DNA from: Chara braunii
Lineage: Eukaryota > Streptophyta > Charophyceae > Charales > Characeae
DNA: 20,117 nucleotides
Assembly: GCA_003427395.1 (NCBI GenBank)
Contig: BFEA01000761.1
Coordinates: 10,193-30,309 of the forward strand
Direction of reading: 5' to 3'
The position numbers were made by a program, and so were the translations under genes. Below, in pieces: positions 1 to 8,047 of the stretch. Within the stretch, counting starts at the first letter, position 1, and each line of letters starts with the position of its first letter. The notes under the pieces were generated by a model. That model saw only the letters and a list, made by a program, of their open reading frames with translations. It ran no database searches and was not told the DNA's origin.

Positions 1-90
<90 letters not shown>
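1..90. repeat. (GA)n microsatellite
   Basis: Forty-five uninterrupted GA dinucleotides run from the window edge, so the tract may be longer. It lies in the intron that follows the last visible peptidase exon. Confidence 0.98.
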
Positions 91-92
<2 letters not shown>

Positions 93-282
93 CAACTTTG
101 TCTGCAATCTGGATGAAGAGGACACCAGAACACACCCGCAGCAACCACCGCCTCTTAAGTAATCACCATATGGACCTCGAACAACCACTACCGTCCCAAC
201 AGTGAATAATACAGAAGCCGCAGAGGGACACCTTATGCCTGCAAATGAACGATCATGATTAGGACCATACACGCTCTTTGTC

Positions 283-757
283 CACAGCTGGGCAGAGGGG
301 ACATAGTCTTTGGACAAGTTGGGCTGTTACAGCGCCATGCTGGGCCGACTACCAGGTCCAGCGATCCGGTAGGTGAGGTTTCCGCAGGCCTTTCATCATG
401 AGGCCCGCTGGGTTACTAGGGGGATATCTGGGCCGGAAGAGGGGACATAGTCTGTGGGCATGCTAGGATGGTAGAGGGTCGGTCCGGGCGAAAAATACTC
501 GGCCCAACGGTTTCCCGGCCAAGATTTTCAGTGGGCTTTGGTTATAGGGGATAGCTGGGCCAACAGAGTGGGCATGCTCCGATGGCCAACGGTCACTCCA
601 CACCAATCACTGGGTTATAGCCGGGCCAATATAGGAGACATAGTCTGTGGACCAGCTGGGACAGTATAGGGTTGCTCCGGTCCAAGTACCGAGCCAAACA
701 ATTTCCCAAGGGAGGTCTGAACATGACTTTTATCATGAGGCCTCATTTCCTTGATGG
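283..757. repeat. Degenerate tandem repeat block
   Basis: Related segments starting with AGCTGGGC-like sequence occur near 283, 426, 552 and 619. The phrase GACATAGTCTKTGG recurs near 299, 444 and 637, and ATCATGAGGCC recurs near 397 and 733, about 337 bp apart. This suggests a higher-order unit of about 337 bp built from shorter, diverged subunits. No coding frame or transposon feature is visible. It is intronic relative to the peptidase gene. Bases 91-282 show nothing I can assign. Confidence 0.6.
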
Positions 758-845
758 GGCTAGCAGGATAGTTAACATATGAAATTATGATGCACTGTAC
801 TTTTTTCCCCAATGGCATGAAACCTGCAGTAATGGTAGTGGATCG

Positions 846-899
846 AGGTGGGAGGGGAGGGGGGAGGGGGGGGGGGAGGGGGGAGGGGGGAGGGAGGGG
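846..899 (+). repeat. G-rich (GGGGA)n tract, possible G-quadruplex
   Basis: An almost pure run of G with isolated A contains many runs of three or more G on the plus strand. The host gene is transcribed from the other strand, so the pre-mRNA is C-rich here. Apparent glycine- or proline-rich reading frames across it are artefacts of composition. Confidence 0.85.
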
Positions 900-1095
900 T
901 ACTGAACCTGGATTTGACAGGTCCGTTGCTGCTTTGACTTTTGGGTTTTCCAGGGACTGGAAAGGTCACTCTAAGGACTTTCACACATGTGACATTCGCA
1001 AAATTTGGTGCATAAAATGCAATGCTTATGCAACAGTTCGTGCATCCAATTTGTGCTTAAAAATGAGAAGAGATGGGTTGCTGACACTTGCTCAC

Positions 1096-1299
1096 CTCAA
1101 CAACAGAATTCTCTTCATCTTCATTTTTTGCGGGTTCGCTGGCAAGGTAAACAACACCAGGCTTTAGCACATAGAACTCCGTTTTCACGCGCTCACACAA
1201 ACGAGTTAAGTGGAGGGGCAGTGCCTCCTTCAGCACGTTCACAAATGCAAGTGCCTCGCCGGCTAGCAAGTTCCCATGGGCAAAACCTTCCACGCAAAT
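1096..1299 (-). CDS. M16 metallopeptidase (IDE/nardilysin-like), exon with the HGN segment
   Basis: This exon encodes 68 residues (ICVEGFAHGN...NSVVE) of an M16-family zinc metallopeptidase. The phrase 'xIExLxHGN' marks a strand of the third M16 domain in insulin-degrading enzyme and nardilysin, and the later 'ENSVVE' resembles the nardilysin-type 'TNSVVELYYQ' region. The acceptor is TGTGACAG before ATT, and the donor is GAG|GTGAGC. The length is an exact multiple of three and both boundaries are phase 0. The join to the upstream exon (ending DMVDQ at 7443) aligns with the family without a gap. The next exon, expected to hold the LRTxEQLGY region, is not in the window, so the gene continues past the left edge. 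A diverged partial duplicate of this exon lies just upstream in transcription (1381-1559). Confidence 0.9.
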
Positions 1300-1622
1300 C
1301 TGTCACATTGCGTTTGTTTGATTGAATGACACAATAACACACACATTAGGCAGGAGATGCAATTCAAGTGCTACTGCAGAAGAGATAAGTTCAGGGGCAG
1401 TGTCTCCTTCAGCACGCAAGTGCCTCGTGGGCTAACGTGTTCCCATGGGCAAAACCTTCCACACAAATCTGTCACATTACTTTTGTTTGATTAAATAACA
1501 CAAGAACCCACACACATTAGGCAGGAGATGCAATTTCAAATGCTATCACAAAACTTAATGAGATAAGTGGAGGGGCACATCATATGCAAGTGCCTCGCCG
1601 ACGAACAAGTTCCCATGCAGTT
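1203..1622. repeat. About 179-bp tandem duplication (2 copies plus a partial third) covering part of the HGN exon and its acceptor
   Basis: Copy 1 is about 1203-1381, copy 2 about 1381-1559, and a partial copy 3 about 1559-1622. The anchor GGGGCA lies at 1215, 1394 and 1572, so the period is 178-179 bp. Copy 1 contains the real exon start. Copy 2 keeps the acceptor TGTGACAG and the coding start ICVEGFAHGN, but about 10 bp are missing and its frame soon ends at TGA. Copy 3 lacks the acceptor. In transcription order the damaged copies come first. Confidence 0.9.
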
Positions 1623-2005
1623 CTGACCTTCACAGTACCTGGGAATACCCCCAGCCAGGCAATAGGATAGGCATAATCTTTTCCTAATGATTTGAGTTCT
1701 ATTGCACGGCATTGCATTGCATCGCTAACCATCTCATTGCAGATCCTTAGGCTTCAAGGATCGAGAATGTGTCAAGCATGGGTTTACAGAGGGTAGAGGG
1801 TTTAAAGGGTTTAAAAAGTCAGACATGGAAACAACGATTCGGGGGGCTCCTGAACAGGTCTGGGCTAATAGATAAGGGGTGCTCCAAGATAGGATGGGTG
1901 CTACTAGCAGCTCCATGGGACAATGGAGCCCTGGACCGACAAGAGAAAGAACCACAGCCCCAGGAAACGACGAACAACAATTTCTGTGTTACAAGATGTA
2001 CCAAA
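1623..2005. other. Intron sequence without recognisable gene
   Basis: Only short open frames occur, none with a recognisable domain. The last 60 bp or so may be the 5' end of the adjacent SINE1 copy. Confidence 0.5.
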
Positions 2006-2165
2006 GGGACGCTGGACCTGGTTTCCAGCAGGTGCCGCTCCCCACCAATAGATGGAGCAGCCCGACAGACAAGCCCTCAATTCTGGCGGTTCTCGTACCG
2101 CCGCCGCGATAGAGGGCTGACACAAGGGCTATTTCATTTAAAAAAGAAAAAAAGAAAAAAAAAGA
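2006..2165 (+). mobile_element. SINE1 copy 1
   Basis: It starts with the family head GGGACGCTGGACC and ends in an A-rich tail. In order it shows the hairpin GCTGGA/TCCAGC, a second hairpin GCTCC/GGAGC around CCACCAATAGAT, and a third hairpin GGCGGT-TCTCGT-ACCGCC (2085-2102). The tail core resembles GATAGAGGC...AAGGGC. The true 5' end may lie some tens of bases upstream, judging from copy 2. The promoter type is not evident. SINEs are non-coding and depend on a partner LINE for movement. The tail is followed directly by a LINE-B fragment on the same strand. Confidence 0.8.
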
Positions 2166-2179
2166 GCAACAACGGCAAA

Positions 2180-2850
2180 CGGCAAGACACATAGACAGAA
2201 TCATTTCCCAGTTGACAGGGGAATGGCTGGGAGGGGACTGCTGGATGGCAGAGGTGACCTGGTCAGGGGACGCCCCGGCACATGGACAACAACAAGAGGA
2301 GGAAAAGCAACCAGGGGCCGATGTCGCCAGAGATTATCAACTGCATTTCCATGAATATCATCAACTGCATTTCCATGAATGGACAGCAATTGACCCCAGC
2401 ATGCCATTGAGACCAGCATCCGACTTTTTCAGATACTTTCTCAGTCCTTCTGCAAAGTTCTCTGTTTCCTGATACATTTTGTACACGGGACGCTGGACCC
2501 GTTTTCCAGCAGGCGATGCTCCCCACCAATAGACGGAGTCTCTCCCCAGGTGATAGCGGTGTCTGCTCTTACCAGCACCGCTAGCACCAGAGGGATTGTT
2601 CGGAAAAAAAAAAAAAAAAGAGACCAGCATCCGACTTCTCCTCGCCATCGACTGTTGATAGTGGAAATCATGCAAGAAGACTGAAGTGAGCCCCAGAAAT
2701 GAGCCCAGGACAGAGGGAGAGGTGAAGGAGGGGAGGAATGACGTGTGAGCTCTGGATCCCCCGGGAAGCCCGCAGCAACATTCCCAACACCCCCCGCCCA
2801 CCTCGGGCGACCGCAACGACTTACTGCAGGCTCACATCTCCCAAGACAAA
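2180..2850 (+). mobile_element. LINE-B 3' fragment, interrupted by SINE1 copy 2
   Basis: The plus-strand frame from about 2193 (DRIIS...EWLGG..WMAEVTWS...ARDYQLHFHEW) matches the C-terminal tail of the LINE-B copy at 3875-4916 (NRIIS...DWLGG..WVAEVRWS...ARDYQLIFHEW). An in-frame duplication of 24 bp repeats the YQLHFHE segment near 2338-2380. The frame is broken at 2427 by SINE1 copy 2, and beyond the target duplication (2638 on) it stays open to a TGA near 2693. The 3' limit is uncertain. This is a dead fragment. Confidence 0.7.
2427..2619 (+). mobile_element. SINE1 copy 2 with 18-bp target-site duplication
   Basis: The insert is flanked by perfect 18-bp direct repeats GAGACCAGCATCCGACTT at 2409-2426 and 2620-2637, and ends in 16 A residues. 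The family head GGGACG is at 2487, so if the duplication marks the true ends the element carries about 60 bp of extra 5' sequence and is about 193 bp long. The variable hairpin is TAGCGGTG (2554-2561) with CACCGCTA (2576-2583). The host sequence is the LINE-B fragment. Confidence 0.85.
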
Positions 2851-2923
2851 TCCGAACCTGCTCAGTCAATCCCCTGTGACTCCAGGGCAATCAATGCTGG
2901 CAGGTCGCACATCTATTCATGTC

Positions 2924-3076
2924 TTTTTTTTTTTTTTTTTTTTTTTTGAGAAGGCCCATATGCAAGGCCTCTATCCTGGTGGTGGTAAGAGAACCACCGG
3001 GATTGAGGCTTGCCTGGCGGGCCGCTCCATCTATTGGTGGGGAGCAACACCTGTTGGAAACCAGGTCCATCGTCCC
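2924..3076 (-). mobile_element. SINE1 copy 3
   Basis: Read on the minus strand, it runs from GGGACG at 3076 to 24 A residues (T run 2924-2947). It carries CTCCCCACCAATAGATGGAG and the variable hairpin at 2978-2998 (GGTGGT with ACCACC). The tail includes TGCAAGGCCTCTATCC (plus strand), identical to that in copy 4 and SINE2 copy c. The sequence GATGTAT just upstream of GGGACG resembles the other copies. Confidence 0.85.
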
Positions 3077-3097
3077 TTAAATACATCTGTATAAGCA

Positions 3098-3640
3098 GTG
3101 CATTTTAAAAGTGGCGCCTTTGCGCTGGAAACTGGGTCCAGCCTCCCATCCCATCCACTATACCATACCTATCTTGCAGCAGGCTCGGGTATTGGGGGGG
3201 GACCCACTGGGGGGCACCAGTGGAGCCTCCTCCAACCCCAGCCCCTGCCATCCACCTACTCACCTTCTGACGCCTCGTTATTTTGAAACTATCTGAAAAA
3301 GCTGGGAAAGACAGTACATTGCAAATGCTGGAAACCGGGTCCAGCGTCCCATATTTGTGCTGTTCATCCAACCAATGTGGCGCCTCTCGATATTTGGAAT
3401 TATCAGAAAGGCTGAGGCAGACAGTACATCGCCACTGCTGGAAACCGGGTCCAGCGTCCCATATCAGTGCTGTTCAGCCAGGCAATCCTGCAGTGTATCC
3501 ATCTGCTGCGGTCCCTCTGCTGTAACCGAAAACACTGAACCAGACAGTACATTGCCAATGTTGGAAACCGGGTCCAGCATCCCATGTCGGTGCTGTTCAT
3601 CCAACCACCATCTGCTGCTGTCCCTCTACTAACCATGAGA
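3098..3640 (-). repeat. Tandem array built on the SINE1 head
   Basis: Three clear units share ACAGTACATYGC, about 7 bp, then the complement of the SINE1 head (GGAAACCGGGTCCAGC) and a TGCTGTTCA phrase. They start at 3311, 3421 and 3544, so the spacing is 110 and 123 bp. A fourth, diverged unit is near 3098-3150. None has the SINE body or an A tail. The head hairpin lies at 3327-3345 in the first unit. Confidence 0.8.
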
Positions 3641-3657
3641 CTGGGCTTGTGTTGGGA

Positions 3658-3722
3658 GAGACAGAATGGACAGAATAGACAGAGGTGAACAGAGATGAAC
3701 AGGGATAAACAGGGATAGACAA
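3658..3722. repeat. 10-bp-period minisatellite
   Basis: The unit ACAGRGATRA recurs about six times with slight variation. It lies between the SINE-head array and the LINE-B 3' end and may be part of the LINE-B 3' region. The flank to about 3870 is strongly purine-rich on the plus strand and has no gene. Confidence 0.75.
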
Positions 3723-3874
3723 CCAGAGAAGGAACAGAAGGAGGCAGAGGAAGAGAGCAGAAGGGAGGAGGAGTAGGGGACCGCAGAAAACGAGGGCAGG
3801 ATCAAGTAGCCAGAACGTAGACCGAAAAAATCCGAACGAAGATAACTGAGCCGGGCCGGTTCCACCGGACTGGG

Positions 3875-4916
3875 TTACTGTGAGCATGGGGGAAGGACCT
3901 CTTCCAGTGCCAGTGGGTGGGGGGGGAAGGGGTCCGCAAATTCTTGAGCCGGGCGTAACCTCTCGCCAGGATCGAGGTTTGTCCACTCATGGAAGATCAG
4001 CTGATAATCTCTTGCTATCTCCGTCCGGTGTCCTTCTTGCAGCTCTCCTCCCTGCTGACAATTCTCAGACCATCTTACCTCCGCCACCCATCCTTTTCTT
4101 TCCCCTCCCAACCAATCCTGACTGAATCGGGAGATGATCCTGTTGATGTCAGACCAGGAATTCATTTGGTCAAGTTTGTCTCTGGCCGCCTTCCACTGGG
4201 CAGGAATTTCATGTTGGACTAATAAGCGTAACTGTTCTGTGACTTCTCCTTCTTCAACCCGTGCCCCTTCCATTGCCAAAATGCAACGTTTCCACCAGAT
4301 GACCCACAGGACCGCCCGCCTGCCCAAATGAAACATGTTCTCCTCGAATGTGTCTCTCGGATCGGGGGGTAATGACCTAGTAATATGGCCCTCCACTCCC
4401 ATGGCCACTCTGCACCGGGGACAATGTGTCGCCAGATCCTGTCCCAGACCCTCCAGAGCAAAACCGAGGCCGGGCATTGGAGGAAGATGTGTTCAATTGT
4501 TTCGACCCTTTTCCTCCCCGGGTAACCCAAGAGACAACTATGGCACCAGGGTAATGCCCGACCTTGCTGCTCCAAACGGGTGTGATCTATCAACCAGTTG
4601 TTTGTCGGCAGGCATCGGTGTGCTATTTGCCACTGAAGGACCGAGATCTTAGCGGGTCTATTCCTAAGTTGAGTAAACCAATTGATCGGCTTGAGCAAGT
4701 CTCGGTCCACGTTAAGATGACGATGCCACCTGTCCTCAACCGTCTCCCGCAGTCTTCGTTTGGGACGGAGCATACGATAGGCTGATTTGGTTTTTAGATT
4801 GTAAAGTGTTAGCTGATTTGTCGGCCCTTGTCTAGTCGTGGCTCCCTGGGACCAATGCCACTCGTCGGGGTCGAAGGGGAGATCCTCAATCGGGGTTGTC
4901 GCAGACAACATCAGGC
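3875..4916 (-). pseudogene. LINE-B 3' fragment: ORF2 C-terminus with zf-RVT domain, frameshifted
   Basis: On the minus strand the frame from 4911 encodes FDPDEWHWS, then NWFTQLRNRPAKISVLQW, then the putative zinc ligands CHSC and H-x4-C (EHIFLQC). This is the C-terminal domain that follows reverse transcriptase in plant LINEs. It aligns with the LINE-A ORF2 tail in the same order. The frame moves by one at a run of six G (4364-4369), after which the second frame continues the alignment (VLWVIWWKRC, then ARDYQLIFHEW) to a stop at 3875. Endonuclease and reverse transcriptase are missing, so the copy is 5'-truncated. Its 5' break coincides with the A tail of SINE1 copy 4 on the same strand. No activity is possible. 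Confidence 0.85.
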
Positions 4917-5074
4917 TTTTTTTTTTTTTTTTTTTTTTTGTGAAAGCCCTTTTGCAAGGCCTCTATCCTGGCAGTGGTGAGAGAACTGCCAGAATTGAGG
5001 TCTTGGCTGTCGGGCTGCTCCATCTATTGGTGGAGAGCGACGCCTGCCGGAAACCGGGTCCAGCGTCCCATAGA
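4917..5074 (-). mobile_element. SINE1 copy 4
   Basis: Read on the minus strand it begins with GGGACGCTGGACCCGG (head base 5069; probably a few bases earlier) and ends in 23 A residues (T run 4917-4939). The variable hairpin is perfect: CTGGCAGT (4968-4975) with ACTGCCAG (4985-4992). The tail is TGCAAGGCCTCTATCC on the plus strand. A 7-bp repeat AACATCA at 4907-4913 and 5075-5081 could be a target duplication, but it is short. Confidence 0.85.
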
Positions 5075-6270
5075 AACATCATTTCAATACAGAGTCAGGG
5101 CTATAGCCATTGCATATTCCGACAGTGGAGCGCCATCATTACCCGTGGAGCTGCTGATACTACCCTCCCTTTAACTGGGGCTCCTTCATTTCCCGTGGCC
5201 CAGCCCCCCCGTGGAAGTTGCCAACTGTTCCTGCCTATCCTATGTCTCCCTCTAGCCCAGCGGTCCCCGACCACTTCCCGGTGTCTGCAGCCCCCCGTGT
5301 GGCTTTGGTAGCTCCCTCTCGGGGGAGGTAGTTGCATCCGGAGGCAGGCCCTGTCATTGCTCCTGCTCTGCCGTTTTGTGTTGTGTTTAGCTATTCCGGC
5401 TGCATTTCCTTTTCATATTCCACCCCTGAAGCTGTCCATCTCAACCTTAAGCCCTCCTTAACTCCTCCTCCATTGCTCTTCTGAAGCGGCTCCAATGATT
5501 GCTCCTAGTTGTGTTTCTTCAGTGCTGCGTGTTCGTACTGTTTTTTTTTCGCTCTTGGAGCGCTTTCCTTGGACTGTCTCGCTTTTGCTTCCCTTGTCTC
5601 CTCTCTCCCCGGCCATCACGTCGCCCCCCCATTGACTGATGATCATCTGTTTTTTTTTTTTTCACCCCTTCCCTTCGGGCAGCCGGCTGCATTTTAACCT
5701 GCAAGGTCCGGGTTTGCTTCTCGTCCTCCCGTGTTTGTGCCCACCTCACCTTTCCCTCCTGGATCGTTCCATACCCTGTCTTGGGTTGGCTTCAGTGTCC
5801 TCCTGTTGGCAGTCCCCTTTCCGGATGGGCTTCAGTGTCCTCCTGTTGTCAGTCCCCTTTCCGGATGGGCTTCAGTGTCCTCCTGTTGTCAGTCCCCTTT
5901 CTCTATCCGCACTATATCCTTATTTGTCATGCTGCAGTACATAAGTGTTCCCTACGCTGTCTCTGCCTGTTTCCTGCCCGGCACCTGTCAGTCCGCTCTC
6001 TCTATCCTCTCTCTGTTCTCATTAGCCATGCAGCGGTTCAATATCCTCTCCCCCGAGGTGTTGCTCCCTCGTCTTATTCACTCTCCGTCTCCCTTTCTGC
6101 TTTACCTTGCGGACCTATATCCACCTTGCCGATTGAGGGATCGATCACCTTCTGACGTCCTGTCTTCAGTGTCTGGCTTCCTCAGCCCTGTGTGGGGAAT
6201 GGATGCTTCTTTATCACCTTCAGAGCATCTTCCTCCTGGACGAGGTGGGGTGTTGAGGGGGGGAGGGGGT
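5075..6270. other. Pyrimidine-rich intron block without gene
   Basis: The plus strand is rich in C and T over most of this stretch. Its longer open frames (for example 5731-6300) are explained by low stop density and by a 40-bp tandem repeat whose period is not a multiple of three. No domain, splice-supported exon or element end is recognised. A G-rich stretch at 6244-6270 borders SINE1 copy 5. Confidence 0.6.
5788..5905. repeat. 40-bp tandem repeat, three copies
   Basis: GGCTTCAGTGTCCTCCTGTT starts at 5788, 5828 and 5868. The copies are nearly identical and the last is cut short. There are no spacers, so this is a simple tandem duplication. Confidence 0.95.
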
Positions 6271-6400
6271 GGGACGCTGGACCTGTTTTCCAACAGGTGA
6301 TGCTCCACACCAATAAATGAAGCCTCACTTGAGATGCAAGAGGTGCCTGCTCTTATCAGCACCTCTAGTGCCCACAGAGGCTGTTTTTTTTTGTTTTTTT
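6271..6400 (+). mobile_element. SINE1 copy 5, unusual T-rich end
   Basis: The head GGGACGCTGGACCTG and the CACCAATAAATGAAGC segment identify the family. The variable hairpin is AGAGGTGC (6339-6346) with GCACCTCT (6359-6366), around the conserved loop CTGCTCTTATCA. Where an A tail is expected there is T9-G-T7 (about 6384-6400). This may be a fusion with the tail of an opposite-strand insert. Confidence 0.75.
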
Positions 6401-6625
6401 CTTAAAGATAGTTTCACAGGGAACAGATGGAAAAAGATTAATCTTGTTCAGGGCCTAGGGTTTAGGGTTGAGGCTTTGGACAGAAACAAGGCAAGCAGGG
6501 GTTAAAATGCCAGGGATTTCACGAGGCTCAAATGCGGGGTGTAGGGATTAGACAGAATTGGTACCAGTTGCAGCTTCCCAGACCGTTCTTGCCTTTCATG
6601 TTTTATTTAACAGGTTCTTATAGTA
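6401..6625. other. Intron sequence, possibly diverged LINE-A 3' UTR
   Basis: No gene is visible. The phrase AGGGTTTAGGGTT near 6457-6469 also occurs, at a similar distance from the element end, in the 3' UTR of the full LINE-A. The copy may therefore extend left to about here, but intervening similarity is weak. Confidence 0.3.
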
Positions 6626-6862
6626 GTCCTGAGAGGAAAGGTGGAAGCAGGGCAAGCTGACAGTCAATCCTCCACGATGTTGGGGCAATCAATCCTGATC
6701 AGGGTTCCTTCGCCCAGACGGAAGGAAGCATGAGGGTGTCCTATGATGTTATTTTTCCTGACTTGCGGGTAGAATAGGAACCAGACTGATGCTCCCCAGA
6801 ATGGAAATGGAGCCAGGGCCATAAGGACCTGTCTAATTAAAAAAAAAAAGAAAGAAAGATAG
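6626..6862 (+). mobile_element. LINE-A 3'-end fragment
   Basis: This stretch matches the 3' UTR of the full LINE-A (complement of 11805 to about 12010). Shared blocks include GGGCAAGCTGACAGTCAATC, the ACGGAAGGAAGC phrase, GCTCCCCAGAAT, GGAGCCAGG and CCATAAGG. It ends in an A-rich tail (6840-6859). It is antisense to the peptidase gene, unlike the full element. No coding sequence remains. Confidence 0.85.
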
Positions 6863-7442
6863 TGCCAGTGTGAGTACGCCCTAAGTTTTTTTTTGTGGTG
6901 GGGGAGGAAAGTACGCAGGAGTCACAAAAAGGAGTTATAATTGCTTTATTGCACTATGGGCCAAGATAAAGTTTTGAACTGCAGTTCGGGCAATGTATAC
7001 AACCCAGCTTTCTGGCCAGGTAGGGTGCCTGAAGTGCACTTGCAAACTGTATCTTGCCCCATACTGCAATAATAACTTGCCAGTGTGATTATGCCCTCAG
7101 TTCATAGTACTTTATAAGTTTATACGTACTTTACAGCTTTCTCTTCAGCAAGCATGAACCCGAGGTTAAACCATCAGTACCTTTCCCATTTCGGAGGCCC
7201 GAACGCGCTGCCGATGAAATTTCTCAACAGCAACAGCGGCCCTTTCCCGCTTGGCTTCTGAATACACCGCCAATTTGATTTTCAAGCGAGGAAAGGGACT
7301 AGTGGTGGCTTCATTACGATGTTGAAGAAGGTATTGTTTTGTGACATCCAGACTGTCCTAACAGTGTCCTGGTGTTTCTACACGACGGTGGCGAGTCCCA
7401 ACGGTGGTGTCAGATACTGCTCAAGATGTAAAACAGGCTTAC
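6863..7442. other. Intron sequence with a possible cassette exon
   Basis: A diverged direct repeat, TGCCAGTGTGAKTAYGCCC, occurs at 6863 and 7078. The minus strand holds an open segment at 7181-7357 bounded by AG and GT, described as a finding. No other feature was recognised. Confidence 0.4.
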
Positions 7443-7622
7443 CTGATCCACCATATCAGGGATGAAATCGCGCATATCTTCCAGGCTGATTGTTGCAAAT
7501 GCTTCTCCAATTTCTTCATTTGAGAAACCCGTGAACAACAGGTCACTTCTCAGGGACACCAGGTGATCATCCACATCTATCTTCAGGTCTCCATACGCTC
7601 TCACAATCATGTCCTTCTTTGC
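7443..7622 (-). CDS. M16 metallopeptidase (IDE/nardilysin-like), exon with LRSDLLF and FIPDMVDQ
   Basis: The exon encodes 60 residues beginning AKKDMIVRAYGDLK and ending RDFIPDMVDQ. It corresponds to the M16 stretch that in insulin-degrading enzyme runs from 'IKEAYMRSL' through 'YYLRLLM' to the FIPQLLSR helix. From the preceding exon's RFE the count of residues to the LRxxLLxT segment matches the family exactly. The acceptor is GATGACAG before GCA and the donor is CAG|GTAAGC, both phase 0. The helical segment belongs to the C-terminal half of the enzyme, which forms the substrate chamber and has no zinc ligands. Its neighbours in the transcript are the exons at 9014-9163 and 1096-1299, the latter after a 6.1-kb repeat-filled intron. 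Confidence 0.92.
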
Positions 7623-7745
7623 CTGTCATCATTCCAAAGTGGAGAACAGCAAAATCCACCGAACTGCTGAGTTACCAACCGGGGCCACGTAGGTCACCTG
7701 ATCCGGAAAAAAAAACTATGTTGTGCAGAAAAACAAGCTGAAAAT

Positions 7746-7790
7746 ATTCGTGGGGAGCAACACGTGCTGGGAACCGGGCCAAGCGGTCAT
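7746..7790 (-). mobile_element. SINE1 head fragment (copy 6)
   Basis: TGGGGAGCAACACGTGCTGGGAACCGGG is a diverged complement of the SINE1 head-to-second-hairpin region. The expected body is not recognisable and only a 9-A run lies nearby. Confidence 0.6.
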
Positions 7791-7869
7791 ATCAAAATTC
7801 TTTGCCAAATTCTTAAGCCAGATGTTCTGATAATCATGTACTCAGCTTTGTTCTCACTTATGTCTTCAA

Positions 7870-8022
7870 GGGACGCTGCACCCGATTTCCAGCAGGTGAA
7901 GCTCCCCACCAATAGATGGAGTGGCTGTCAGCAAGATGCTAGGGTGGGCTGCTCTTACCACCCTCCCTAGCAGATCTGCACGGGCCTTATTCCGAAAAAA
8001 AAAAAAAAAAAAAAAAAAAAGA
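7870..8022 (+). mobile_element. SINE1 copy 7
   Basis: It runs from GGGACGCTGCACCC to 26 A residues (7995-8020). It has CTCCCCACCAATAGATGGAG and the variable hairpin GCTAGGG (7938-7944) with CCCTAGC (7965-7971) around a loop containing GCTCTTACC. A possible imperfect target repeat, ATCAAAATT near 7790 and CTCAAAAATT near 8026, would add about 70 bp of 5' sequence, as in copy 2. Confidence 0.85.
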
Positions 8023-8047
8023 GACTCAAAAATTAAAACTAAAAATT

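Noticed and set aside
787-1167. Plus-strand frame with a Gly/Arg-rich stretch
   Set aside because: The stretch is the G-rich simple tract, and the frame overlaps a well-supported exon on the other strand.
5788-5905. Regular repeats considered as a CRISPR array
   Set aside because: The 40-bp units are contiguous without spacers, in a eukaryotic intron.
5731-6300. 189-codon plus-strand open frame with repeated PFPDGLQC-like segments
   Set aside because: It follows from a 40-bp tandem repeat and pyrimidine-rich composition; no domain, splice signal or homologue is recognised.
6455-6470. Telomere-like AGGGTTTAGGG
   Set aside because: Only about two units; a similar isolated phrase occurs in the LINE-A 3' UTR.
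6863-7102. Direct repeat TGCCAGTGTGAKTAYGCCC considered as target duplication of the LINE-A fragment
   Set aside because: Both copies lie on the same side of the fragment and differ at four positions; more likely an old local duplication.
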